Assembly (NCBI RefSeq): GCF_007747215.1
Contig: NZ_CP036273.1
Coordinates: forward strand, 6,618,322-6,682,321
Source: Urbifossiella limnaea
Lineage (GTDB): Bacteria > Planctomycetota > Planctomycetia > Gemmatales > Gemmataceae
Direction: 5' to 3'
Length of the DNA: 64,000 nt
Positions 17,698-25,962 of the stretch are shown one piece after another. A program made the position numbers and the translations under genes. Position 1 is the first letter of the stretch. Every line of letters starts with the position of its first letter. Under the pieces are notes generated by a model. That model was not told the origin of the DNA. It saw nothing but the letters and a program-made list of their open reading frames with translations, and ran no database searches.

Positions 17698-18729
17698 CTA
17701 CACCGGGGGCGGGTTCCGCTCGGCGAACCCGCGCTGGTGCCAGTACGGGTACGCCGGCGTCGTCGCGCTGGCCGCGTCCAGCTTCGCCACCTGCTCCGGC
17801 GTCAGCGCCCAGCCGACTGCCCCGAGGTTGTCGCGGAGCTGCGCCTCGTCGCGCGCCCCGATGACGACCGTCGAGACGGTCGGCCGGCGCAGCAACCAGT
17901 TGAGGGCGACCTGCGGCACCGTCCGGCCGGTCTCGGCCGCGACCGCGTCGAGGGCGTCCACGACCGTGTAGACGTGCTCGTCCGCGACCGGCGGCCGCTT
18001 CTCGTTGCTCACCTGCGAGTTCAGCCGGCTGGTCTTCGGGAGCGGCTGGCCGCGGCGGACCTTGCCGGTGAGGCGGCCCCACCCGAGCGGGCTCCACACC
18101 ACACACCCGACGCCCTGGTCGAGCCCGAGCGGCATCAGCTCCCACTCGTAATCGCGGCCCACCAGCGAGTAGTACGCCTGGTGGGCGACGTACCGCGCCC
18201 ACCCGTACCGGTCGGACGCGGCGAGCGACTTCATCAGGTGCCAGCCGGAGAAGTTCGAGCACCCGACGTAGCGCACCTTCCCGGCCTTCACCAGCCCGTC
18301 GAGCGTGGCCAGCGTCTCTTCCACCGGGGTAGTCGCGTCGAACCCGTGGAGCTGGAACAGGTCGATGTAATCGGTGCCGAGCCGCCGCAGGGCGCCCTCG
18401 ACAGCGCGGGACAGGTGGAACCGCGACGAGCCCACGTCGTTCGGCCCGTCGCCGAAGCGGAACGTGGCCTTGGTGGAGATCAGCACCTTGTCCCGACGGC
18501 CCTTGATGGCCGCCCCGAGCACCTCCTCGGCCAGCCCGTTCGAGTAGATGTCGGCCGAGTCGAACATGGTCAAGCCGGCGTCGAGGCAGATGTCGACGAG
18601 GCGGGCGGCGCCCTTCGCGTCGGTGTCGCCCCACGCCTTGAAGAACTCGTTGCCGCCGCCGAACGTACCGGTGCCGAGCGTGAGGGCCGGCACCTTGAAC
18701 CCCGACCGGCCGAGCTGGCGGAACTCCAT
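17698..18729 (-). CDS. aldo/keto reductase
   Basis: 343-residue NADPH-dependent aldo/keto reductase. The catalytic tetrad is visible: Asp and Tyr in FDSADIYSNG, Lys in ISTKATF, and His in LFQLHGFD. The TIM-barrel landmarks LGTGTFGGG, VRYVGCSNFSGW and the cofactor-binding STVVIGARDEAQLRDNL near the C-terminus are intact. The closest kind is the YajO/PdxI-like bacterial AKR group acting on diverse aldehydes. ATG at 18729 is chosen, since the upstream open frame only mirrors the esterase gene on the other strand. It is divergent from that esterase with 168 bp between starts. Confidence 0.92.
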   Translation of the reverse strand: MEFRQLGRSGFKVPALTLGTGTFGGGNEFFKAWGDTDAKGAARLVDICLDAGLTMFDSADIYSNGLAEEVLGAAIKGRRDKVLISTKATFRFGDGPNDVGSSRFHLSRAVEGALRRLGTDYIDLFQLHGFDATTPVEETLATLDGLVKAGKVRYVGCSNFSGWHLMKSLAASDRYGWARYVAHQAYYSLVGRDYEWELMPLGLDQGVGCVVWSPLGWGRLTGKVRRGQPLPKTSRLNSQVSNEKRPPVADEHVYTVVDALDAVAAETGRTVPQVALNWLLRRPTVSTVVIGARDEAQLRDNLGAVGWALTPEQVAKLDAASATTPAYPYWHQRGFAERNPPPV

Positions 18730-18897
18730 CGCGTGTCCTCGTGTCCCGTGGGCGATGAGAGCAGGGTAGCGGGAATACCCCCGCTGCGGCGCCGGCTTAC
18801 GCGGCCGGCGGCCCCTTGACCGGGCGCGGCCGCGGCCCGAAGCTAGGCCGGAAGCGCCGGCCCGTCGCGTGCCGGCCCGTTCGACGGAGGGGAACTC

Positions 18898-19791
18898 ATG
18901 CGTGGCGCCCTGTTCCTGTTCTCGGCCGTCACCCTGCTCACGGTCGCCGTGGTGGGCCGGGCCGCCGACCCGCCGGCGAAGGCCGAGCGCGTCAAGTTGT
19001 GGGACGGGAAAGCCCCGCAGGGCGACGGCACGTTCGAGGCGGCCGACGCCTTCGTCACCGTCCACCGGCCCGAGAAGGCGAACGGCGCCGCCGTCGTCAT
19101 CTGCCCCGGCGGCGGGTACGGCGGGCTGGTGACCGGCGCCGAGGGGCACGGCATCGCGGCCTGGCTGAACAAGCACGGCGTCACCGGCGTGGTGCTGGAG
19201 TACCGGCTGCCGAAGGGCCGGCCGTTCGTGCCGCTGCTCGACGCCCAGCGGGCCATCCGCACCACCCGCGCGAACGCGGCGGCGTGGCGCGTCGATCCCG
19301 CGAAGGTCGGCATCATTGGCTTCTCCGCCGGCGGGCACCTCGCGTCCACCGCCGGGACGCACTTCGACGCCGGCGACCCGACCGCCGCGGACGCGGCCGG
19401 CAAGCAGAGCTGCCGGCCCGACTTCGTGGTGCTGGTGTACCCGGTCGTGTCGATGGGGCCGAAGGGGCACGGCGGGTCGCGGACGAACCTGCTCGGGAAG
19501 CAGCCGGACGAGAAGCTGGTGACCCTGTTCTCGAACGAGACGCAGGTGACGCCGAAGACGCCGCCGATGTTCCTGACCCACCCGAAGGACGACAAGGTGG
19601 TGGCGCCGGACAACAGCCGGATGCTGTACGACGCCCTCCGCGCCGCGAAGGTGCCGGCCGAGTACCTGGAGCTGCCGTCCGGCGGGCACGGGCTGAACGG
19701 GTACAAGGGGCCGATGTGGGACGCCTGGCAGGCCCGGTCGCTGGCGTGGCTCGCCGAGCAGAAGTTCCTCCCGCAAGGTGCCAAGGACTGA
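18898..19791 (+). CDS. secreted alpha/beta hydrolase (acetyl-xylan-esterase-like)
   Basis: 297 residues with a signal peptide (MRGALFLFSAVTLLTVAVVGRAAD). The esterase landmarks are the oxyanion-hole CPGGGYGGL, the nucleophile GFSAGGHLA, the acid in THPKDDKVV and the histidine in GGHGLNGY. This matches the BD-FAE/ExeM-like carbohydrate esterase family often found in planctomycete polysaccharide loci; substrate is inferred only. Start ATG 18898 has GGAGGGGA upstream. The hen1 gene follows 68 bp later on the same strand but is functionally unrelated. Confidence 0.87.
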   Translation: MRGALFLFSAVTLLTVAVVGRAADPPAKAERVKLWDGKAPQGDGTFEAADAFVTVHRPEKANGAAVVICPGGGYGGLVTGAEGHGIAAWLNKHGVTGVVLEYRLPKGRPFVPLLDAQRAIRTTRANAAAWRVDPAKVGIIGFSAGGHLASTAGTHFDAGDPTAADAAGKQSCRPDFVVLVYPVVSMGPKGHGGSRTNLLGKQPDEKLVTLFSNETQVTPKTPPMFLTHPKDDKVVAPDNSRMLYDALRAAKVPAEYLELPSGGHGLNGYKGPMWDAWQARSLAWLAEQKFLPQGAKD

Positions 19792-19859
19792 ACCGCGAAC
19801 CCCGGGGCGGGCGGCGCCCTCCCTCCGCCACGCCCCGCGGCCGGAGGAGCGAACCGCCC

Positions 19860-21263
19860 ATGCTGCTGTCGATCACCACGACCCACCGCCCGGCGTCCGA
19901 CCTGGGCTACCTCCTCCACAAGCACCCGGACAAGTTCCAGTCCTTCGACCTGAGCTTCGGCCGGGTCCACGCCTACTACCCCGAGGCCGGCGACGACCGC
20001 TGCACCGCCTGCCTGCTGCTGGACGTGGACGCCGTCGGCCTCGTCCGCGGGCGGAGCCCGGACCAGGACTTCCTCCTCGCCCAGTACGTTAACGACCGGC
20101 CGTACGTCGCGTCGTCGTTCCTGAGCGTCGCCGTCGCGCAGGTGTTCGGCTCGGCGCTGCAAGGCAAGTGCAAGGACCGCCCCGAGCTGGCGGCGGCGCC
20201 AATCCCGCTCGAAGCCCGGCTCGACGTGCTGCCCGTGCGCGGCGGCGAGGCATTCCTGCGCGCCGTGTTCGAGCCGCTGGGGTACGCGGTCGAGGCGACC
20301 CGCCACCCGCTCGACGAGCACTTCCCCGAGTGGGGCGAGAGCCCGTACTTCTCCGTCGCCGTCCGGCACACCGTAACACTGTCGGAGTTGCTGACGCACC
20401 TGTACGTGTTGGTTCCGGTGTTCGACGCCCGCAAGCACTACTACGTCGGCGACGACGAGCTGGAGAAGCTGTTGGCGAAGGGCGCCGGCTGGCTGACGCG
20501 GCACCCGGCGAAGGACGAGATCGCCCGCCGCTACCTCGGCAACCGCCCGAGTCTGGTCCGCCAGGCGCTCGGGCGCCTCGTGGACGAGGAGGAGGCGGGC
20601 GAGGACGAGTCGCCCGAGAAGCAGCAGGCCGAGGAGCGGCTGGAGAAGCCGACGCGGCTGAACGACCAGCGGCTCGGGGCAGTCGTGGCGGCACTGCGCG
20701 GCAGCGGGGCGCGGCGCGTCCTCGACCTGGGTTGCGGCGAGGGGAAGCTGCTGCGGGAGCTGCTGAAGGACCGGCAGTTCGAGGAGATTCTCGGGCTCGA
20801 CGTGTCCGTCCGCAGCCTGGAGATCGCCAGCCGCCGGCTGAAGATGGAGCGGCTGCCCGATGCCCAGGCGAAGCGGCTGAAGCTGCTGCACGGCTCGCTC
20901 ACGTACCGCGACAAGCGGCTGGAGGGGTTCGACGCCGCGGCCGTGGTGGAGGTGATCGAGCACCTGGACCCGCCGCGACTGCGGGCGTTCGAGCGGGTGC
21001 TGTTCGAGTGTGCCCGTCCCGGCACGGTCGTGCTGACGACGCCGAACCGCGAGTTCAACGTCACGTGGGAGGCGCTGCCGGCGGGCCAGTTCCGCCACGC
21101 CGACCACCGCTTCGAGTGGACGCGCCGCGAGTTCCAGGACTGGGCCGCCGGCGTGGCGGCGCGGCACGGGTACGCAGTGCGGTTTCTCCCGGTCGGCCCG
21201 GAGCACCCGGAGCACGGCCCGCCGACGCAGATGGGGGTCTTTGATCTCGCGCAAAGCCGCTAA
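19860..21263 (+). CDS. hen1: bacterial 3'-terminal RNA ribose 2'-O-methyltransferase Hen1
   Basis: 467 residues. Bacterial Hen1 2'-O-methylates the 3' end of a cleaved RNA before Pnkp re-ligates it, protecting the repaired tRNA from being cut again by ribotoxins. The N-terminal half (MLLSITTTHRPASDLGYLLHKHP) is the Hen1-specific domain that binds Pnkp. The C-terminal half is the methyltransferase, with SAM motif DLGCGEGKLL (about 289-298) and metal-binding EVIEHLD (about 364-370) and FRHADHRFEW (about 411-420). ATG 19860 follows GGAGGAGCG. The last six codons (DLAQSR) and the bases before the stop are the left arm of an inverted repeat flanking the next gene, so the native C-terminus has probably been altered. 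Confidence 0.93.
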   Translation: MLLSITTTHRPASDLGYLLHKHPDKFQSFDLSFGRVHAYYPEAGDDRCTACLLLDVDAVGLVRGRSPDQDFLLAQYVNDRPYVASSFLSVAVAQVFGSALQGKCKDRPELAAAPIPLEARLDVLPVRGGEAFLRAVFEPLGYAVEATRHPLDEHFPEWGESPYFSVAVRHTVTLSELLTHLYVLVPVFDARKHYYVGDDELEKLLAKGAGWLTRHPAKDEIARRYLGNRPSLVRQALGRLVDEEEAGEDESPEKQQAEERLEKPTRLNDQRLGAVVAALRGSGARRVLDLGCGEGKLLRELLKDRQFEEILGLDVSVRSLEIASRRLKMERLPDAQAKRLKLLHGSLTYRDKRLEGFDAAAVVEVIEHLDPPRLRAFERVLFECARPGTVVLTTPNREFNVTWEALPAGQFRHADHRFEWTRREFQDWAAGVAARHGYAVRFLPVGPEHPEHGPPTQMGVFDLAQSR

Positions 21264-21729
21264 GCCACCAAGAAAACCAAGCGGAGAAGCGCTATGACCG
21301 AGAACGAGTTAGCGAAGATCGTGGTCGACGCGTGCTACCAGATTCACGTGCGACTCGGGCCGGGCCTGCTGGAATCGGTCTACGCCCGAATCCTCGAGCA
21401 CGAGCTGGCGAAACGCGGCTTGCAGGTCCGCCGGGAGGTGCCGATTCCGTTCCGATACGACGACATCGAGTTCGACGAGGGGTTCCGGGCCGACCTGGTC
21501 GTAGACGACAAGTTGATCCTGGAACTAAAGTCCGTGGAGAGTACCGCGCCCGTCCACAAGAAGCAGCTCCTCACGTACCTCAAGATCACCGGTCTGAAGC
21601 TGGGTCTTCTGATCAACTTTGGGGCGCCGCTCATCAAGGACGGCCTCTTCCGGTTGGCGAACGGGTTGGCCGAGTGACACCGGCATCTTCCTTCTTCTTC
21701 TTCGCGACTTTGCGGCTTTGCGCGAGATC
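21243..21729 (+). mobile_element. putative inverted-repeat-bounded GxxExxY cassette (487 bp)
   Basis: GATCTCGCGCAAAGCCGC at 21243-21260 is exactly reverse-complementary to 21712-21729. The similarity continues inwards imperfectly for about 16 more bases on each side. Between the arms lies a single gene of the GxxExxY family. The left arm overlaps the end of hen1 and the right arm ends 6 bp before the pnkp start. No target duplication is evident at the edges, so the mechanism of arrival is unclear; the element has no transposase. Confidence 0.7.
21294..21677 (+). CDS. GxxExxY protein (PD-(D/E)XK nuclease-like)
   Basis: 127 residues belonging to the GxxExxY family, a PD-(D/E)XK nuclease-like group of unknown cellular role. 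The naming motif is present as GLLESVY near residue 24-30. The nuclease-like core is FRADLVVDDKLILELKSVE, with the Asp...Glu-x-Lys pattern, followed by LLTYLKITGLKLGLLINFG. ATG 21294 has GGAGAAG upstream. It is inserted between hen1 and pnkp, which are normally adjacent, and is bounded by an inverted repeat. Whether it acts in RNA repair or is merely a passenger cannot be decided from sequence; passenger is favoured. Confidence 0.9.
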   Translation: MTENELAKIVVDACYQIHVRLGPGLLESVYARILEHELAKRGLQVRREVPIPFRYDDIEFDEGFRADLVVDDKLILELKSVESTAPVHKKQLLTYLKITGLKLGLLINFGAPLIKDGLFRLANGLAE

Positions 21730-21735
21730 CCGGTC

Positions 21736-24336
21736 ATGACGATCCGCATCCCGAAGCTGTCGCTCGTCGTCCTCGTCGGCCCCAGCGGGTCGGGGAAGAG
21801 CACGTTCGCGCGGCGGCACTTCCTGCCGACCGAGGTCGTGTCGTCGGACGCCTGCCGGGCGATGGTCAGCGACGACGAGAACAACCAGGCCGTCACCCCC
21901 GAGGCGTTCGCGCTGCTGCACACCATCGCCGGCCAGCGGCTCGCGCTCGGCCGGCTGACGGTCGTGGACGCCACGAGCGTGCAGCCGGAGGCCCGCGCCC
22001 CGCTCGTGGCGCTGGCCCGCAAGTACCACTGCCTGCCGGTCGCCGTCGTGCTCGACTTACCGGAACACGTGTGCCAGGAGCGGAACCGTGCCCGGCCCGA
22101 CCGCGCCTTCGGCCCGCACGTGATCCGCAACCAGCGGGCACAGCTGCGGCGGTCGCTCCGCGGCCTCCAGCGAGAAGGCTTTCGTCACGTCTTCGTTCTC
22201 GACTCCGTTGAGGCCGTCGAGGCGGCGGTGGTCGAGCGCGTGCCGCTGTGGAACGACCGCACCGCCGACGCCGGCCCGTTCGACGTCATTGGCGACGTCC
22301 ACGGCTGCGCCGACGAGCTGGAACTGCTGCTGGAGCGGTTGGGGTACGGCCGGGTCGCGGTCGAAGCCGCGCCGGGCTGGGGGACGGTGTCCTACGCCCA
22401 CCCCGCCGGCCGCAAGGCGGTGTTCGTTGGCGACCTCGTGGACCGCGGGCCGCGCGTGCTCGACGTGCTGCGGGTCGTGCGGAACATGGTGGCCGCCGGC
22501 TCGGCGCTGTGCGTGCCCGGCAACCACGACGTGAAGCTGCTGAAGAAGCTGAACGGCCGCGACGTGCAGGTTACGCACGGGCTCGCCGAATCGCTCGCGG
22601 AGATCGACGCGCTCCCGCCGGCGGTACGCGACACACTCGTGCCCGAGCTCGCCGCCTTCCTCGACGGGCTGGTCAGCCACTACGTCCTCGACGGCGGCCG
22701 GCTGGTGGTGGCGCACGCCGGGCTGAAGCAGGAGATGCAGGGCCGCGGGTCGGGGCGGGTGCGCGACTTCTGCCTGTACGGCGAGACGACCGGCGAGACG
22801 GACGAGTTCGGCCTGCCGGTGCGACACGACTGGGCGGCCGAGTACCGCGGCCCGGCGGCGGTCGTGTACGGCCACACGCCGGTCCCCGAGCCCGAGTGGC
22901 TGAACAACACGGCGAACGTGGACACCGGCTGCGTGTTCGGCGGCCGGCTCACGGCGCTGCGCTGGCCGGAGCGCGAGTTCGTGTCGGTGGCGGCGGCGCG
23001 GACGTACTGCGCGCCGGCCCGGCCGTTCCTGCCCGAAACGGAGCACGCCCCGGCGCTGACCGCCCAGCAGGCGCACGACGACCTGCTCGACGCCGCCGAC
23101 GTGCTCGGCAAGCGGATCGTCTCGACCCGGCTGCGCGGCAGCGTCACGATCCGCGAGAACCACGCGACCGCGGCGCTGGAGGTGATGAGCCGCTTCGCCG
23201 CCGACCCACGCTGGCTCGTGTACCTGCCGCCGACGATGTCGCCGTGCGAGACGAGCGCCGAGCCGGGGCTGCTCGAACACCCGGCCGAGGCGTTCGCCTA
23301 CTTCCGCAGCCAGGGCGCCCCGCGGGTCGTGTGCGAGGAGAAGCACATGGGCTCGCGGGCGGTCGTCGTCGCGTGCAGGGACGAGCAGGCGGCGCGGGAG
23401 CGGTTCGGCGTCGTCGACGGCGAGGTCGGCGTCGTCACCACCCGCACCGGCCGGCGGTTCTTCGCCGACGCCGACCTGGAACGGCAGTTGCTCGAACGGG
23501 TGCGCGCCGCCGTCGCCGCCGCCGGGCTGTGGGAGTCGCTGGGTACGACCTGGGTGTGTCTCGACTGCGAGCTGATGCCGTGGTCGGCGAAGGCCCAGGA
23601 GCTGTTGAAGCACCAGTACGCGGCAGTCGGCTCGGCCGGGCGGGCGGCGGTGCCGCGCGCCGTCGCGTCGCTGGCCGCGGCCGCCGGCCGGCTGACCGGC
23701 GACGAGTTGGACCAGATCCACCGCGTCGCGGCCCGGACGGCGGAGCGCGACGCGGGGGTGCAAAAGTTCGTGGCCGCCTACCGGCACTACTGCTGGCCGG
23801 TGACCGCGCTGACCGACCTGAAGATCGCGCCGTTCCACCTGCTCGCGTCGGAGGGGAAGGTCCACACCGACAAGACGCACGTCTGGCACATGGACACGCT
23901 CGCCGCCGTGTGCCGTGCCGACCCGGAACTGCTGCGGGCGACGCCGTTCAAGGTGGTGGACGTGACCGACCCGGCGGGCGTGGCCGAAGGGGTGACGTGG
24001 TGGACCGACCTCACCGCACGCGCCGGCGAGGGGATGGTGGTGAAGCCGCTCGACTTCGTCCTGCGCGGCCCGCGGGGCCTGGTTCAGCCGGCCGTGAAGT
24101 GCCGCGGGCCGGAATACCTCCGGATCATTTACGGCCCGGACTACGACGCCCCGGAGAACCTGTCGCGGCTCCGCGCCCGGGGGCTGGCGCACAAGCGATC
24201 GCTGGCCCTCGGCGAGTTCGCCCTGGGGGTGGAGGGGCTGGAGCGGTTCGTCCGGCGGGAGCCGCTGCGGCGGGTCCACGAGTGCGTGTTCGGCGTTCTG
24301 GCCCTCGAGAGCGAGCCCGTGGACCCGCGGCTGTGA
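21736..24336 (+). CDS. pnkp: polynucleotide kinase-phosphatase-ligase Pnkp (RNA repair)
   Basis: 866 residues, close to the size of the characterised bacterial Pnkp enzymes. Three modules are seen in order. The 5'-kinase has P-loop GPSGSGKS at about 15-22. The 2',3'-phosphatase has metallophosphoesterase motifs GDVHG about 186, GDLVDRGP about 232, GNHD about 262 and GHTP about 379. The adenylyltransferase/ligase has the lysine-adenylate motif EEKHMGSR (Lys about 536), with a downstream GEGMVVKP segment. With Hen1 it repairs RNAs cut by ribotoxins. ATG 21736 is used because it begins at the normal N-terminus; the longer frame to 21619 runs through the inverted-repeat cassette. Confidence 0.95.
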   Translation: MTIRIPKLSLVVLVGPSGSGKSTFARRHFLPTEVVSSDACRAMVSDDENNQAVTPEAFALLHTIAGQRLALGRLTVVDATSVQPEARAPLVALARKYHCLPVAVVLDLPEHVCQERNRARPDRAFGPHVIRNQRAQLRRSLRGLQREGFRHVFVLDSVEAVEAAVVERVPLWNDRTADAGPFDVIGDVHGCADELELLLERLGYGRVAVEAAPGWGTVSYAHPAGRKAVFVGDLVDRGPRVLDVLRVVRNMVAAGSALCVPGNHDVKLLKKLNGRDVQVTHGLAESLAEIDALPPAVRDTLVPELAAFLDGLVSHYVLDGGRLVVAHAGLKQEMQGRGSGRVRDFCLYGETTGETDEFGLPVRHDWAAEYRGPAAVVYGHTPVPEPEWLNNTANVDTGCVFGGRLTALRWPEREFVSVAAARTYCAPARPFLPETEHAPALTAQQAHDDLLDAADVLGKRIVSTRLRGSVTIRENHATAALEVMSRFAADPRWLVYLPPTMSPCETSAEPGLLEHPAEAFAYFRSQGAPRVVCEEKHMGSRAVVVACRDEQAARERFGVVDGEVGVVTTRTGRRFFADADLERQLLERVRAAVAAAGLWESLGTTWVCLDCELMPWSAKAQELLKHQYAAVGSAGRAAVPRAVASLAAAAGRLTGDELDQIHRVAARTAERDAGVQKFVAAYRHYCWPVTALTDLKIAPFHLLASEGKVHTDKTHVWHMDTLAAVCRADPELLRATPFKVVDVTDPAGVAEGVTWWTDLTARAGEGMVVKPLDFVLRGPRGLVQPAVKCRGPEYLRIIYGPDYDAPENLSRLRARGLAHKRSLALGEFALGVEGLERFVRREPLRRVHECVFGVLALESEPVDPRL

Positions 24337-24526
24337 AAGCCCCTCCTGTGTTGACCGCGGAACGGACACCCGCTGACGCAGCGGCCCAGACGTGAGCCGA
24401 GAACCCAGTCACGCCTGGCGTGCGCGGCACGGGCGCTGACCACTATCGCCCCGGCTTTGAGGCCGGTCGGAATCAGTCGGGCTGCCGTGATGAGTGGCGA
24501 CGCCCCCGGGCAGCGACGCCGCGGCG
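24337..24526. other. convergent intergenic spacer
   Basis: This gap separates the convergent ends of pnkp and the DUF1501 gene. It holds a short inverted repeat (CCGGCTTTGAGGCCGG, about 24450-24465) that could form a weak hairpin without a T-run. Nothing else was recognised. Confidence 0.4.
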
Positions 24527-25957
24527 CTACGCGAGCAACTCCGTCACCACGCGGCCTTCCTGCCCGTTCAGGAGTGACAGTTCAGTCGTGCCGCGGCGGT
24601 ACACGAGGCGCTTCGCGTCCAGGCCGAAGACGTGCAGCAGCGTCGCGTGCAGGTCGTGTTGCGACACCGGGTTCACGACCGCGTGGTGGCCGAACTCGTC
24701 GGTCGCGCCGTACACCGTGCCGGCCTTGAACCCGCCCCCGGCGAACCACCACGAGAACCCGTAGGTGTTGTGGTCGCGGCCGACCCGGGCGGCGCCGGCG
24801 TCGTTCTGCACCACCGGCAGCCGGCCCATCTCGCCGCCCCACGCCACGAGCGTGCTGTCGAGGAGCCCGCGCTGCTTCAGGTCGCTCACCAGCGCGGCGC
24901 ACGGCTGGTCCGTCTTGCGGCACACCGCCGGCAGCGCCGTGCGGATCGACCCGTGGCTGTCCCACGCCTGGTTCGACGTGAACACCTGCACGACCCGCAC
25001 CCCGCGCTCGACGAGCCGGCGGGCGATCAGGCAGCGGGCGCCGTACTCGGCACTCGCCGGGTCGTCCATGCCGTACAGCGCCTTCGTCCGCTCCGACTCG
25101 CGGCTCAGGTCCATCGCCTCACGCGCGGCCGTCTGCATCCGGGCGGCGAGGCCGTAGCCGGCGATACGGGCGTCGAGGTCGAGCTCGCCGGGGTGCTCGG
25201 CGAGGTGGGCGCGGTTCAGGTCGTCGAGGTAGCGCAGCAGTTCGGCCTGCGGGCGGCCGGCGAGGTGCGGCGGCGGGTCGAGGTTCGGGATGCGCGGCTC
25301 GCGCGGCCGCGCCACGGTCCCCTGGTACAGCGACGGCAGCCACCCGTTCGCCCAGTGCTCGACGCCGCTGACCGGCAGGCTGGCCGGGTCGGGGAGCGCG
25401 ACGAACGCCGGCAGCTCCTGCGACTCCGACCCGAGCCCGTAGCACACCCAGCTGCCGAGCACCGGGTGGCCGGAGACGATGCGGCCGGTGTTCAGCGCGT
25501 GGATCCCCTGGACGTGGTTGTTCACCCCGGTGTGCATCGACCGCACGACGCACAGGTCGTCGGCGACGCGCGCCGTGTGCGGCAGCAGTTCGGACACGTC
25601 GAGGCCGGCCCGCCCGTGCTTCGTGAACCGCCACGGCGAGCCGAGCACCTTGGAGCTGGCCTGCGCGGCGTTGTCGTACTTCACCGCGCCGGGGAACGGC
25701 TGGCCGTCGAGCTGGTTCAGGCGCGGCTTCGGGTCGAGCAGGTCCATGTGGCTCGGCCCGCCCTGCATGAACAGCGAGATCATCGCCCGCGCCTTCGGGG
25801 CGTGGTGCGGCGGCTTCGGGCGGAGGTCGAAGTGCGGCCGCTCGAGTTCCGGCTTCGGCGGTTGCGCGAGGAGGCGGTCCTGGCGGAGCAGGTGCGCGAG
25901 TGCGACGGAGCCGATGCCGAACGTGGCGTCGTGGAGGAGGCGGCGGCGGGTGAGCAT
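24527..25957 (-). CDS. DUF1501 domain exported protein
   Basis: 476-residue DUF1501 protein with a twin-arginine-like leader (LTRRRLLHDATFGIGSVALAHLLRQDRLLAQ) and family motifs LFMQGGPSHMDLLDPKPRLNQ, WGGEMGRLPV and GRDHNTYGFSWWFAGGG. The fold is alkaline-phosphatase-like and the activity unknown. ATG 25957 lies 5 bp after the stop of the upstream PSD1 gene, so the two are an operon transcribed from the 28.6-kb promoter region. The longer frame to 26185 is an overlap shadow of that gene. Confidence 0.9.
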   Translation of the reverse strand: MLTRRRLLHDATFGIGSVALAHLLRQDRLLAQPPKPELERPHFDLRPKPPHHAPKARAMISLFMQGGPSHMDLLDPKPRLNQLDGQPFPGAVKYDNAAQASSKVLGSPWRFTKHGRAGLDVSELLPHTARVADDLCVVRSMHTGVNNHVQGIHALNTGRIVSGHPVLGSWVCYGLGSESQELPAFVALPDPASLPVSGVEHWANGWLPSLYQGTVARPREPRIPNLDPPPHLAGRPQAELLRYLDDLNRAHLAEHPGELDLDARIAGYGLAARMQTAAREAMDLSRESERTKALYGMDDPASAEYGARCLIARRLVERGVRVVQVFTSNQAWDSHGSIRTALPAVCRKTDQPCAALVSDLKQRGLLDSTLVAWGGEMGRLPVVQNDAGAARVGRDHNTYGFSWWFAGGGFKAGTVYGATDEFGHHAVVNPVSQHDLHATLLHVFGLDAKRLVYRRGTTELSLLNGQEGRVVTELLA

Positions 25958-25962
25958 GGTCG

